From Rhodospirillum sp. (GTDB lineage: Bacteria > Pseudomonadota > Alphaproteobacteria > Dongiales > Dongiaceae), in assembly GCA_013822765.1 (NCBI GenBank), contig PNKY01000003.1, positions 186,001 to 250,000 of the forward strand: a DNA stretch of 64,000 nucleotides, read 5' to 3'. The first letter of the stretch is position 1. Each line of letters begins with the position of its first letter. The position numbers were made by a program, and so were the translations under genes. The notes under the pieces were generated by a model. That model saw only the letters and a list, made by a program, of their open reading frames with translations. It was not told the origin of the DNA and made no database searches. Below are positions 44,152 through 53,107 of this stretch, in pieces.

Positions 44152-44808
44152 TTACGAGCTGGATGCCACGGTCGCCGGCGGCAGGCCGATGATGGCGAGG
44201 AATTCGCGGCGGGTCGACGGGTCGGTGCGGAAGGCGCCGAGCATGCGGCTGGTGACCATGGAGGTGCCGGGCTTGTGCACGCCGCGCGTGGTCATGCATT
44301 GGTGGCTGGCGTCCACCACCACCGCGACGCCGCGCGGCTGCAGCACCTCCTGCAGCGTGTTGGCGATCTGCGCCGTCATCTTCTCCTGGATCTGCAGCCG
44401 CTTGGCGTAGCAATCGAGCAGCCGTGCCAGCTTGCTGATGCCGACCACGCGATGATGCGGCAGATAGGCGATGTGCGCGCGCCCGATGATCGGCGCCAGG
44501 TGATGCTCGCAATGGCTCTCGAAGCGCATGTCCTTGAGCACGATCATCTCGTCGTAGCCGTCGGTCTCCTCGAAGGTGCGCTTGAGGATGGACTTCGGCT
44601 CCTGGTCGTAGCCGCGGAAGAACTCGCGCCAGGCGCGCACCACGCGGTCGGGCGTGCCGAGCAGACCTTCGCGCTTGGGATCGTCGCCGGCCCAGCGGAT
44701 GAGGGTGCGGACCGCCTCCTCCGCCTCGAACTGGCTGGGGCGCTGGAAGCGCGGCGCGGACTTCGGTGCGCGCGATGCGCCGGCGCGGGGCTTGCGAGGA
44801 GTCGCCAC
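44152..44808 (-). CDS. folE: GTP cyclohydrolase I
   Basis: Opens GTP to 7,8-dihydroneopterin triphosphate for folate or pteridine synthesis. The 218-residue protein has zinc and active-site residues Cys100 and His102/103 in SHCEHHLAP and Cys171 in [10 protein letters not shown], with the substrate loop [16 protein letters not shown] ~25-residue basic N-terminal extension ([16 protein letters not shown]) precedes the fold. It follows apaG on the same strand by 20 bases. Confidence 0.96.
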   Translation of the reverse strand: MATPRKPRAGASRAPKSAPRFQRPSQFEAEEAVRTLIRWAGDDPKREGLLGTPDRVVRAWREFFRGYDQEPKSILKRTFEETDGYDEMIVLKDMRFESHCEHHLAPIIGRAHIAYLPHHRVVGISKLARLLDCYAKRLQIQEKMTAQIANTLQEVLQPRGVAVVVDASHQCMTTRGVHKPGTSMVTSRMLGAFRTDPSTRREFLAIIGLPPATVASSS

Positions 44809-44828
44809 TGTCGTCGTCCTTGTCCGGG

Positions 44829-45221
44829 TTAGTTCAGCTTGACCGGCTGATAGGGGCTGTCGAGCGAGAAGGCCGGCACCCGCACGTCGAACTTCTCGCC
44901 GTGCTGGGTCTCCATCTGGTAGGTGCCGGACATGATGCCGGACGGCGTCGGCAGCGGCGTCCCGCTGGTATACTCATAGAACTTGCCGGGCTTCAGGACC
45001 GGCTGCTCGCCAACCACGCCTGGGCCGCGGACTTCCTGGACCCGGCCCACCGCATCGGTGATGCGCCAGTAGCGCGTGCGCAGCTGCACCGTGTCCTCGC
45101 CGTTGTTCTCGATCCGGACGTGATACTTCCAGACGTAATGCGATTCCTCGGGCGACGACTGGTCGTCGAGGTAGGTCGGCACCACCGTGATGGTGATCGA
45201 TCGCGTGGTCTCTTTATACAT
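44829..45221 (-). CDS. apaG: ApaG protein (Co2+/Mg2+ efflux protein-like)
   Basis: A 130-residue single immunoglobulin-like (FN3) fold domain. Typical segments are [55 protein letters not shown] and GIMSGTYQM. ApaG is linked to diadenosine tetraphosphate levels and cobalt resistance, with its biochemical role unclear. The start at 45221 gives the standard length; the frame upstream is open but not family-like. Confidence 0.93.
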   Translation of the reverse strand: MYKETTRSITITVVPTYLDDQSSPEESHYVWKYHVRIENNGEDTVQLRTRYWRITDAVGRVQEVRGPGVVGEQPVLKPGKFYEYTSGTPLPTPSGIMSGTYQMETQHGEKFDVRVPAFSLDSPYQPVKLN

Positions 45222-45349
45222 CTTCGAACTTGGATGCCTTTGCTGGCCGGACGTTCCATCGACGTCGCGGGGATCGGCCGCGGGGCGTCGAGAAACGCTG
45301 ATGGCCGACCTCGGGCGGATTCTATCGGCTATCGGCGATAGCGCAACCC

Positions 45350-45385
45350 GCAAAGAGAAGCGGCGCCGGATTGCTCCGGCGCCGC
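45350..45385 (-). terminator. Terminator after the OmpA lipoprotein gene
   Basis: Read on the minus strand, GCGGCGCCGG and CCGGCGCCGC (45376-45385 and 45360-45369) form a 10-base stem with a 6-base loop, followed by TTCTCTTTG. It lies 22 bases past the stop of the gene at 45408. Confidence 0.75.
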
Positions 45386-45407
45386 CAAACCCAACCAACC
45401 AGACCGT

Positions 45408-46238
45408 TTACTGAATGATGATTTCAGCGCGGCGGTTGGCCTGCTCTTTGACACCATCCTCGGTCGGGACAGCGTTCTCCGACTCACCCTTCCAGGCGGT
45501 CGTGATCGCTTCGGCCGGGATACCGCCCGCGATCAGCGCTTCGCGGACCGCATCAGCGCGGCGCTCAGACAGCTTCTCGTTGTAGGCATCCGAACCGGAG
45601 CGGTCAGTGTGACCGGTGACCGAGACGGCGGTCGACTTGTTCGCGTTGTAATCCGCGATCACCTGGTTGATGACGGCCTGCGCCGCATCGTTGATGTTCG
45701 ACTTGTCGAAGTCGAACAGCACCAGGTAGACGGCCGGCGGAGTCGGCGACGGTGCAACCGGCGCAGCCTCGAGCTCGGCCAGAGCCGCGAGCAACTCGTC
45801 GCGGCAAGCGGAGATGTGGTCTTCTTGGAAGTTCTCTTCCTGCTGCTCAAGCCAGCAATCGAAGCGGCTCTGTGCGCGCGCGGCGATCTCCGGCTTGTTG
45901 TCGCGGGCGCCGCCGTCCAACGCCGCCAACAGGCGCGCGCGGACGTCGTTGATCTCGGACAGCGAATCTTCCGGCAGGTCGCGGTTCACCGGATCTTCCG
46001 GCAACACCACTTCGCCAGCTGCGGACTGCAAGCCGCGGCGAGCGTAGTAACCGGCATCGCGCCAGTCCATCATCTCGTCGGCTTCGAAGACCGCAAGGTC
46101 GCGATATTCCTTGGTCAGCGCTTGAGTGAACGGCGTACCGCCACTCGGCTCGGTCGTGCGAATGCGTTGAAGGTCGGTGGTGCAGGCGGCGAGAACGCCT
46201 AGCGCGCCGACAACCCCCAGGATCTTTAGTAGTTTCAT
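45408..46238 (-). CDS. OmpA family peptidoglycan-associated lipoprotein
   Basis: A 276-residue lipoprotein: signal with LAAC lipobox (Cys19), a ~140-residue helical region (YRDLAVFEADEMMDWRDAG, ARLLAALDG, CWLEQQEENFQ), then an OmpA C-like domain (residues ~165-275) with LFDFDKSNINDAA, VTGHTDRSGSDAYNEKLSERR and EQANRRAEI. It should anchor outer membrane to peptidoglycan. It has a well-formed promoter and terminator of its own and is likely strongly expressed. Confidence 0.92.
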   Translation of the reverse strand: MKLLKILGVVGALGVLAACTTDLQRIRTTEPSGGTPFTQALTKEYRDLAVFEADEMMDWRDAGYYARRGLQSAAGEVVLPEDPVNRDLPEDSLSEINDVRARLLAALDGGARDNKPEIAARAQSRFDCWLEQQEENFQEDHISACRDELLAALAELEAAPVAPSPTPPAVYLVLFDFDKSNINDAAQAVINQVIADYNANKSTAVSVTGHTDRSGSDAYNEKLSERRADAVREALIAGGIPAEAITTAWKGESENAVPTEDGVKEQANRRAEIIIQ

Positions 46239-46393
46239 TTCTCTCCTCGCTTCTGTCCCTTGTTGTCCAGCGACTGACGGAGAACCCGCCGAGGCCGTCT
46301 GGTTGTGACGATCAACGGAATGCCAAAAGATGACAGGTGGTGTTGCTCAGATGCCATCCCCAGTGACGTCGACTTTGCGCCGACACGGTATAA

Positions 46394-46422
46394 ACTATAG
46401 AAAAGCGTTTGGTTCCTGTCAA
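46394..46422 (-). promoter_or_regulatory. Near-consensus sigma-70 promoter for the OmpA lipoprotein
   Basis: On the minus strand TTGACA (46422-46417) and TATAGT (46399-46394) are spaced by exactly 17 bases. The surrounding 46380-46440 is the most AT-rich part of the area. It implies a transcript start near 46387 and a ~150-base untranslated leader before the ATG at 46238. Confidence 0.75.
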
Positions 46423-46439
46423 AAACAGAAGAACTTGAA

Positions 46440-47099
46440 TTAACAATTTCTTCCATGCCCCTGAATAGGGCGCAACTCCAGTACATCGCCGTCGGCCGCG
46501 ACCGAATCTTGCGCGTCGTGACTTACCAGCAACACAGGCAAATGCGTCGCGGATTGGAAGACGAGCGACCGAAACCGGTCGCGGAGCGTCATGTCCAGCT
46601 TGGAAAACGGCTCATCCAGGAGCAGAGCCCGCGGCTCGGACAGCAGGACCCGGAGCAGTGCAACCCTGGCGCGTTCGCCTCCGGACAGCGTCGACGGGTC
46701 GCGATCGGCGAAACCAACCAGCTCAACGCGCGCGAGCGCCTGCTCGATTCGGCTCCGGCGGGCGGCGCGGTCCGGTCCCCCGCCGACATTGGGCGGCTGG
46801 CCGAAAGCGACGTTCTCCCCCACCGTCATATGAGGGAACAGCAGATCGTCCTGGAACAGGATGCCCAGTCGGCGCCGATGGGCGGGCAGATCCAGCACGG
46901 GGGCACCGTCCAACAGCACTTCGCCCTCTCCAGCAAGGCCGGCCGGCAGCACGCCGGTCAGCCAGGCCAGCAGGCTCGACTTGCCCGCTCCGGAGGGTCC
47001 CATGACGGTCAGCGGCCGCCCGGGCGCGACCCGGCAGGTCAACGGCGCGAACAACCTGTCGTCTCCCCGGCGGATGGTGACGTCGCGCAGGTCCAGCAT
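46440..47099 (-). CDS. ynjD: ABC transporter ATP-binding protein (YnjD-like)
   Basis: A 219-residue single NBD with Walker A MGPSGAGKSS, signature LSGGERARVALLR, Walker B ALLLDEPFSKLD and the switch His in LLVSHDAQD. ATG 47099 gives the usual distance to the first strand; the frame upstream is shadow. Third gene of a binding-protein, permease, ATPase set; 7 bases after the permease gene. Confidence 0.9.
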   Translation of the reverse strand: MLDLRDVTIRRGDDRLFAPLTCRVAPGRPLTVMGPSGAGKSSLLAWLTGVLPAGLAGEGEVLLDGAPVLDLPAHRRRLGILFQDDLLFPHMTVGENVAFGQPPNVGGGPDRAARRSRIEQALARVELVGFADRDPSTLSGGERARVALLRVLLSEPRALLLDEPFSKLDMTLRDRFRSLVFQSATHLPVLLVSHDAQDSVAADGDVLELRPIQGHGRNC

Positions 47100-47106
47100 C
47101 GCGCCC

Positions 47107-48843
47107 TCACGCCAGCGCCGGGCGCGCGGCCCGGCGCCCCACCGCATAGGCGGCGAAGAAGCCCGCCCAGATCAACAGGGCCTGGGCCGAGCCGTAGACC
47201 CCGACGATGCGGCGGTCGCCGCCGGACGACAGGGCGATGGCTTCGGTCGCGAGGGTGGCGATCCGGCCGCCGCCGACGAGCATTGTGGGCAGGTAGAGCG
47301 ACAGGCTGACCGCGCCGCCGAGCGCCGCGGCAAAGGCCAGGGCCGGCATCAGCAGCGGCAGGCGCACGCGCACCAGCACCCGCCAGGGCCCGGCGCCGAG
47401 GCAAAGGGCCGAGCGCTCGTAGCGCGGATCGAGCCGCGCCCAGGGATCGGCCAGCGCCAGCAGGACATAGGGAAAGACAAACAGGGTGTGCACCAACGTC
47501 ACCGGCACCCAACCGCCGCCCAGGCCCATTCCCAGCAGCAGGACCTGGACGCCCATCAGGAAGGCGACATCGGACACCACCAGGGGCAGGAATGCCAGCG
47601 CGCGCCCGTTGCGCCGCGCCGGCCGGCCGCGATCGCGCTCCAGCTGCAGCCAGGCGATCGCGCCGGCGAGGGACAATCCGGTGGCCGCGCTGGCGATGGT
47701 CAGGCTGTCGCGCAATGGCAGCCACAGGTCGGGGAGGGCGCGCTGCCATGCCGCCAGCGTGCAGCAATCGGGCATCGCATCGGGGAACCGCCAAGTCGAC
47801 GCCAGCGACCACAGCGGCAACGACAGCACTGCGAGCACGCCGAGCACGATGGCGATCAGCGCCAGCGTGCGCCCGAGCGCGGCGCCGCACGACCACGGCC
47901 ATGTCGCCGCGCGTGCGCCGTCGGCCAGGATCGGCCGCAGGGCGCGGCCGGCGAGCCGTTCCAGGAGGCGCCAGGCGCCGAGGACGCTCAGCGTCAGCAG
48001 CAGATGAAACAGCGCCAGGGCGGCGGCCGGAAAGCGCCGCGCGAGGTCCGGATCGTGCGTGAGATCGACGGCGAGGACCGCCAGCGTCGGCGGTGTCGTC
48101 GGGCCCAGCACCAGCGCCATGTCGACGGCCGACAACGCGTAGGCGAGAGCCGCGTAGACCGGCAACCGGATCAGCCCGTAGAGCCGCGGCGCGATCAGCT
48201 TGAGCCACGCGATGCCGGGCTGGTAGCCGAGGCTGGCGCCGATGCCGAGGATGCGCGGCGCATCGAGCTGGCTGAGCGCCGTGAGGCCGGCGAAGAACAG
48301 GAACGGCATCTCCTTCAGCACCAGGCCGGCGGCGAGGCTGAAGCCCCAGGGATCGCGCGGCACCAGCAGGTCGGGCGGCGTATCGACCGGCAGCGCCAGC
48401 GCCGCGATCCGCACCAGCCAGCCCGACGGCGCCACCAGGAACGCGAGCCCGAGGGCGAAGGCCGCGTGCGGCGTCGCCAGCAGCCAGGACAGCACTCTGG
48501 CCGCGACGCGCGGCAGGCCGGAAGACGGCGCACCGGCCGGCGCGATCCACGCCAGCGCCAGCATCGCCAGGCCCAGTGCGATCGGCACAGCAACCAAGGC
48601 CGAGACCAGGGTGGCGCGCGTGGCGGAGACGAGCCCCGGATAAGCGAGCAGGTCTCGCCACGGCTGCAGCGAGACAATCGTGCCACCCAGCGCCGGGAAG
48701 TAGCCGAAAGCGGGCAGCAGCACGAACAGCAGGCCAGCGCCGACGGCAATACCTGGTATGGCAACCAGCAGCAGCCAAGCGATCGGCGGGCGGCCGGACG
48801 CCTCGTGTGGATGCGAGGTCAGGCGCTGTAGCGCTTCAGCCAT
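47107..48843 (-). CDS. ynjC: ABC transporter permease (YnjC-like, fused two-domain)
   Basis: A 578-residue permease with about 12 hydrophobic helices, two binding-protein-dependent transport domains in one chain. EAA-like coupling loops are visible in both halves (ILGIGASLGYQPGIAWLKLIAP and ALCLGAGPWRVLVRVRLPLL). Family members such as E. coli YnjC and ThiP are of this fused type. The substrate is unknown. Its start lies inside the 3' end of the binding-protein gene (25-base overlap). Confidence 0.9.
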   Translation of the reverse strand: MAEALQRLTSHPHEASGRPPIAWLLLVAIPGIAVGAGLLFVLLPAFGYFPALGGTIVSLQPWRDLLAYPGLVSATRATLVSALVAVPIALGLAMLALAWIAPAGAPSSGLPRVAARVLSWLLATPHAAFALGLAFLVAPSGWLVRIAALALPVDTPPDLLVPRDPWGFSLAAGLVLKEMPFLFFAGLTALSQLDAPRILGIGASLGYQPGIAWLKLIAPRLYGLIRLPVYAALAYALSAVDMALVLGPTTPPTLAVLAVDLTHDPDLARRFPAAALALFHLLLTLSVLGAWRLLERLAGRALRPILADGARAATWPWSCGAALGRTLALIAIVLGVLAVLSLPLWSLASTWRFPDAMPDCCTLAAWQRALPDLWLPLRDSLTIASAATGLSLAGAIAWLQLERDRGRPARRNGRALAFLPLVVSDVAFLMGVQVLLLGMGLGGGWVPVTLVHTLFVFPYVLLALADPWARLDPRYERSALCLGAGPWRVLVRVRLPLLMPALAFAAALGGAVSLSLYLPTMLVGGGRIATLATEAIALSSGGDRRIVGVYGSAQALLIWAGFFAAYAVGRRAARPALA

Positions 48844-50045
48844 GCCTGCTCCAGCGCCGGCACCCAGCTGGCGTGCGGCTCGGGCAGCGGCCGGCCGAGC
48901 TGGTCGGGCGTCGGGGTCGCGATGCCGCGCGGCAGGTCATCGAACAGTTTGCGCTCGTCCGCGCCGAGGCGCGCCATCGACAGCACGGTCGGGTCGCCCC
49001 ACAGCTCGGCATTCTCCTTGCGCGCCTGCGCCCCGGGCGAGAGGAGGAAATCGGCGAACACCATCGCGCCCTCCGACGCGCTGCTGTTGAACGGGATGGC
49101 GACGAAGTGGGTGTTGCCGATGCTGCCGGCGTTGGGCACGAACGGGCGCATCGTTTCGGGCAGCAGCTTCTGCGCGATGGCGGAGGAGGCATCGCCCGGA
49201 TTGAAGGCGAAGTAGATGTCGGCCTCGCCGTCCGCCACCAGCTGGCGCATCTCGGTGCTGGACTTCGGAAACGCTGCGCCCTTGCGCCATAGCGAGGGAT
49301 GCAGGCCGTCGAGATAGGACCACAGCGGCTCCATCGCCATCGCCGCACCGTCGCCCGCCGGCTTCAGCAGCTGCATCGGATCGGCGGTCGTCTCATACAA
49401 GGCCTGCTTCAGGAACGTGGTGCCGAGAAAATCGGGTGGCGCCGGATAAGCGAAGCGGCCGGGGTTGGCCTCTGCCCAGGTCTTGAGCGCGGCCATGGTG
49501 CGCGGCGGTTCCGGCATACGCGCGCTGTCGTGGAAGAACACCAGCTGCGCCATGCCCCAGGGCGATTCATAGCCGTCGGTCGGAATGGTGAAGTCGAGCA
49601 CGACGGTCGGCTTGTCCTGCGGATCGACCTTCTGGAAGTTCGGCAGCAAGTGAGTGAATGGGCCGAACAGCAGGCCCTGCGATTTGAGCGCGGCGAAATT
49701 CTCGCCGTTGATCCAGATCAGGTCGACACTGCCGCCGGTCTCCTGCCCCGCCGCTTTCTCCGCGACGATGCGCGAGACCGCTTCCGACGTATCGGCTAGC
49801 TTCACGTGCCGCACCTCGACGCCGGCGCGCTCTTTGACCTCGTTGCCCGCCCACGCGATGTAGTCGTTGATGCGCTGATCGCCGCCCCAGGCATTGAAGT
49901 GCACGGCCTGGCCTTTGGCCACAGACCGGATGCCTTCCCAATTCAACTGCCGTGCTTGCGCCGGCCGGAAACGGCCGAGGGCCGGAAGCGCCGCCATCGC
50001 CGCCCCCGCTGCAATCACGGAGCGGCGCGACCAGTGCTGTGTCAT
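48819..50045 (-). CDS. ynjB: ABC transporter substrate-binding protein (YnjB-like), Tat-type signal
   Basis: A 408-residue periplasmic binding protein. The N-terminus HWSRRSVIAAGAAMAAL contains a twin-arginine-like signal. The body shows YnjB features: VHFNAWGGDQRINDYIAWAG, VDLIWINGENFAALKSQGLLFGP (landmarks) and FDDLPRGIATPTPDQLG near the C-terminus. YnjB-type systems are of unknown substrate, related to thiamine/iron/spermidine binders. First gene of a tightly packed three-gene operon. Confidence 0.9.
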   Translation of the reverse strand: MTQHWSRRSVIAAGAAMAALPALGRFRPAQARQLNWEGIRSVAKGQAVHFNAWGGDQRINDYIAWAGNEVKERAGVEVRHVKLADTSEAVSRIVAEKAAGQETGGSVDLIWINGENFAALKSQGLLFGPFTHLLPNFQKVDPQDKPTVVLDFTIPTDGYESPWGMAQLVFFHDSARMPEPPRTMAALKTWAEANPGRFAYPAPPDFLGTTFLKQALYETTADPMQLLKPAGDGAAMAMEPLWSYLDGLHPSLWRKGAAFPKSSTEMRQLVADGEADIYFAFNPGDASSAIAQKLLPETMRPFVPNAGSIGNTHFVAIPFNSSASEGAMVFADFLLSPGAQARKENAELWGDPTVLSMARLGADERKLFDDLPRGIATPTPDQLGRPLPEPHASWVPALEQAWLKRYSA

Positions 50046-50170
50046 GACAATTCCCTTGCAGTCGTTCCTGCAGCGGACAGGAGCCTATGCTGCACCGCAC
50101 AGATTGCCAAGCATCGCATCTGCGTTCCGCGCTCTTCCGTATTTGATCTGACAGTGCACGGGAGCGTGAC

Positions 50171-51940
50171 ATGGCGGCCCTCCGATTCCTGACCCTCATC
50201 CTGTTTCTGATCTCCGGCGCGACCGCGCGGGCCGACGGCATCACCTGGCAGCCATGGTCGGAGCAGGTCTTCGCCACGGCGGCGCGCGACGGCAAGCTGG
50301 TGCTGCTGGATATGGAGGCGGTGTGGTGCCACTGGTGCCACGTCATGGATGAGACCACCTACCAAGACCCCGCGGTCATCAAGCTCATCAACCAGCATTT
50401 CATCGCGGTGAAGGTCGACCAGGACGGCAACCCCGCCTTGTCGCAGCGCTACGAGGATTGGGGCTGGCCCGCCACCGTCATGTTCGACGGCGCGGGCCGC
50501 GAGATCAACAAGGAGCGCGGCTACGTCGAGCCTGCCGCCATGGCGCAGGTGCTGCAGGCGCTGGTCGACAAGCCGGAGCCAATGCCGGAGATGCCAGCGT
50601 CGAAGCCGGCCGCGCTGGCGCTGCTCACCGCGCAGCAGAAGCAGGTGCTGATCCAGCGCCTGGGAGCTGCGTACGATGCGGAGCATGGCGGCTGGGGCAA
50701 TCGCCACAAGTTCCTGCAGGCCGATGCGCTTGATTACCTGCTGCTGAATGCGAGCGCCGGCGACGCGACGGCGCGCGAGCGCGCGCGGCAAACGATGCAG
50801 AACGCGCGTGCCATCATCGATCCGGTGTGGGGCGGCATCTTCCAGTATTCCGACGATGGCACCTGGAACTCTCCGCACTATGAAAAGATCATGAGCTCGC
50901 AGGCCAATGCCGTGCGGCTCTACGCCACCGCTTCCACGATCCTGGGCGATGCGGAATTCCGCGCCGCCGCGGAACTGATCGCCGGCTATATGGTGACGCA
51001 CCTGAAGGCGCCGGAGGGCGGCTTCTATCCCAGCCAGGACGCCGACTTGTCCGCCGAGATGGGCAAGGCGTTCTATGCGCTGAACGACCAGGAACGCCGC
51101 AAGCTGGGAGAGCCGCGGATCGACCGCAATCTCTATGCGCGCGAAGCGGGCTGGGCGATCTCCGCGCTGGTCGCATTGCACGAGGCGACCGGCGAGGACA
51201 AGTGGCTGGCCGCCGCGATGGATGCCGCGCGCTGGGCGATCGCGCAGCGCCTGGCCCCAAGCGGCGGCTGGCGGCACGACGCGGAAGATATCGGCGGCCC
51301 CTTCATGACCACCAACCTCGCGATGGCCAGCGCGACGCTCGATCTCTATCGCGTCACCGCCGACCGCATGTGGCTCGACCTCGCGCAGCACGCCGGCGAC
51401 TTCATGGTGGATAAGCTGGAGGACAAGACCGTCGGCGGCTTCGCGTTGGCGCCGGTGCCGGCGGGCGCGACCGGCGTGATGGCGCAGCCGGTCAAGCATT
51501 TCGACGACAACACCAACGCAGTGCGCTTCTACAACGCGCTGACGCACTACACCGGCGATGCGCGTTATGCCGCCGCCGCCAAGCGCACCATGGCGTACCT
51601 GGCCGGCACGCCGGCGGCGAACCGCGCCGCCTTCTGGCCAGGCCTGCTGCAGGCCGACGCCGAGCTGGCGAACCCGCCGGTGCACATGACGGTGGTCGGC
51701 AAGAAGGGCGACGCGACGGCCGCGGCGCTGTACCGCCAGGCTCTCACCTATCCCGCGACCTATCGCCGGATCGAGTGGCTGGACGAGGCCGAAGGCGCGC
51801 TGGCCAATCCAGACGTGACCTACCCCACTCTGGCACGGCCAGCCTTGTTCGCCTGCATCGAGAAACGCTGCTCGCTGCCGATCTACGCCCCGGAAGAAGC
51901 GCACAAGAAGTTGGATCGGCTGTTCGGACGCACGGGGTGA
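50171..51940 (+). CDS. Exported thioredoxin-like DUF255 protein
   Basis: A 589-residue protein with a signal peptide (~1-21), an N-terminal thioredoxin-like domain with the redox motif WCHWCHVM (Cys53, Cys56), and a long alpha/alpha-barrel-like C-terminal region with AEHGGWGNRHKFLQ and EGGFYPSQDADL. It resembles the YyaL/spermatogenesis-associated family, though those are usually cytosolic; the signal implies a periplasmic role in redox or glycan handling (inference). GGGAGCG precedes the ATG. Confidence 0.87.
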   Translation: MAALRFLTLILFLISGATARADGITWQPWSEQVFATAARDGKLVLLDMEAVWCHWCHVMDETTYQDPAVIKLINQHFIAVKVDQDGNPALSQRYEDWGWPATVMFDGAGREINKERGYVEPAAMAQVLQALVDKPEPMPEMPASKPAALALLTAQQKQVLIQRLGAAYDAEHGGWGNRHKFLQADALDYLLLNASAGDATARERARQTMQNARAIIDPVWGGIFQYSDDGTWNSPHYEKIMSSQANAVRLYATASTILGDAEFRAAAELIAGYMVTHLKAPEGGFYPSQDADLSAEMGKAFYALNDQERRKLGEPRIDRNLYAREAGWAISALVALHEATGEDKWLAAAMDAARWAIAQRLAPSGGWRHDAEDIGGPFMTTNLAMASATLDLYRVTADRMWLDLAQHAGDFMVDKLEDKTVGGFALAPVPAGATGVMAQPVKHFDDNTNAVRFYNALTHYTGDARYAAAAKRTMAYLAGTPAANRAAFWPGLLQADAELANPPVHMTVVGKKGDATAAALYRQALTYPATYRRIEWLDEAEGALANPDVTYPTLARPALFACIEKRCSLPIYAPEEAHKKLDRLFGRTG

Positions 51941-51983
51941 GCTTGCTTCGCCCCCGCCCCCTCGCCTATATTTTTGGCGGAGC

Positions 51984-52058
51984 GCGGGTGTAGCTCAGCG
52001 GTAGAGCATCGGCTTCCCAAGCCGAGGGTCGCGGGTTCGAACCCCGTCGCCCGCTCCA
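51984..52058 (+). tRNA. tRNA-Gly (anticodon CCC)
   Basis: A full cloverleaf can be drawn: acceptor GCGGGTG/CGCCCGC, D arm GCTC-AGCGGTA-GAGC, anticodon arm TCGGC-TTCCCAA-GCCGA, T arm GCGGG-TTCGAAC-CCCGT, discriminator T and an encoded CCA (52056-52058). The loop gives anticodon CCC, reading GGG codons, frequent in such GC-rich genomes. Confidence 0.97.
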
Positions 52059-52079
52059 GTCCCCTCAGGCCCAATCAAC

Positions 52080-52106
52080 TTATCCACGTTATCCACGTCA
52101 TCCACA
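52080..52106 (+). repeat. Three tandem DnaA-box-like 9-mers
   Basis: TTATCCACG, TTATCCACG and TCATCCACA follow each other without spacers, 22 bases after tRNA-Gly. Each differs by one base from the DnaA box TTATCCACA. No replication gene is near. The rest of 52107-52347 holds no gene that I can support; it contains only a mild AT-rich stretch. Confidence 0.6.
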
Positions 52107-52347
52107 GGGCCCGGCGCAGCAACTTCGTCGCGCCACAATTGCATTAACTACACAAGTCATTGTAGTCCCGGGACTTAAGTCCGCGATGTGTCCATGTGCT
52201 GAATTTCTCGGCGGTTTTACTGCCGTTTTATTGAGTGGGTTCGGCCGTGAATCGACTCTTTTCGGTTGTCATCCTCGATGCCGAGAGGCATCATCGCGCC
52301 ACCTCACAAAAAACAACAACAATCAAACTGGCTACAGGGGACGGCGC

Positions 52348-52854
52348 GTGCGGGAAGTAGCGAGCGTCGAGGAACTCTCTTCCTCGATCGGCACCGAGCT
52401 ATATGCATATTGGGAGCGCAAGCGTGGTTCGCGACGCATGCCGTCGCGTGCGGACATCGACCCCGCCGACCTGAAGCGCATCCTGCCCAACATCCTCCTG
52501 GCCAAGATCGACCGCGAGCGCGTGCGCTACACGCTGGTCGGCACGCGCTGCGTCGCCCACGCCGGGATGGACTATACCGGCCACTATCTCGACGAGATCG
52601 ATTTCACCTGCGACTTCGACACCGACTGGCACGAGGCTTATCGCATCCTGACGCGCGAGCGGCGGCCGATCTTCGGCATCGTGAAGACCTTCCTCAAGGA
52701 CAACCGCGTGTGCGAGCTGGCGGAAGTGCTGCTGCCGCTCTCGGATGACGGTGAGACCGTCACCCACTGCATCGCGATCGAGGATGCCCGGCTCGGCCTG
52801 CACGACGTCGAAGACCTGATGCCGGCGCGCCTGGCGCTGAAGCAGAGCGCCTAA
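52348..52854 (+). CDS. PAS-domain protein (PAS_5-like), second paralogue
   Basis: A 168-residue stand-alone PAS protein: LYAYWERKRGSRRMPSRADIDPADLKRILPNILLAKI (landmarks YWERKRG and ADIDPADL), VRYTLVGTRCV and AEVLLPLSDDGE. It shares the plan of the protein at 21823-22299. I chose GTG 52348, with AGGGGA six bases upstream, which begins the conserved helix; the longer upstream frame has no homology-like content. Confidence 0.77.
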   Translation: MREVASVEELSSSIGTELYAYWERKRGSRRMPSRADIDPADLKRILPNILLAKIDRERVRYTLVGTRCVAHAGMDYTGHYLDEIDFTCDFDTDWHEAYRILTRERRPIFGIVKTFLKDNRVCELAEVLLPLSDDGETVTHCIAIEDARLGLHDVEDLMPARLALKQSA

Positions 52855-52861
52855 TCCACCC

Positions 52862-53065
52862 CTACTGCTTGCTGAGATCGAGTTGCGGCGAATACTGGCC
52901 GTCGGCAACCTTGGTGATTGCCTGGCCGCACACGACGCGCTTGGTCTCGGGATCGTAGGTCAGGGTCGGCGAGCCGTAGAGCTGCCAGCCGCGATTAAGA
53001 AGCTCGGTGATGCGGTGGCAGAACGAAGCGTCGTCGGGGCCGGTCAGATAGCGGTAGAGATTCAT
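52862..53065 (-). CDS. DUF1737 domain protein
   Basis: A 67-residue protein beginning MNLYRYLTGPDDASFCHRI, then ELLNRGWQLYGSPTLTYDPE and VVCGQAITK. This is the DUF1737 layout; function unknown. It converges with the PAS gene (7 bases between stops) and precedes nothing on its strand. Confidence 0.83.
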   Translation of the reverse strand: MNLYRYLTGPDDASFCHRITELLNRGWQLYGSPTLTYDPETKRVVCGQAITKVADGQYSPQLDLSKQ

Positions 53066-53107
53066 GGCTGCATCCGCACGTGAGTGGACGAGCGGACTCT
53101 AGCAGCG

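Noticed and set aside
46861-48831. A 656-codon plus-strand open frame
   Set aside because: It is antisense to the ynjC permease. It is Arg/Gln/Gly-rich with no domain, as expected for the reverse frame of GC-rich coding DNA.
50046-50170. TPP riboswitch before the YnjBCD operon
   Set aside because: I could not find the conserved THI-box segments in this leader.
50042-51904. A 620-codon minus-strand open frame
   Set aside because: It is antisense to the DUF255 gene, with no recognisable motif.
52080-52106. Chromosome origin
   Set aside because: There is no dnaA, dnaN, parAB or AT-rich unwinding region nearby; only box-like repeats are present.
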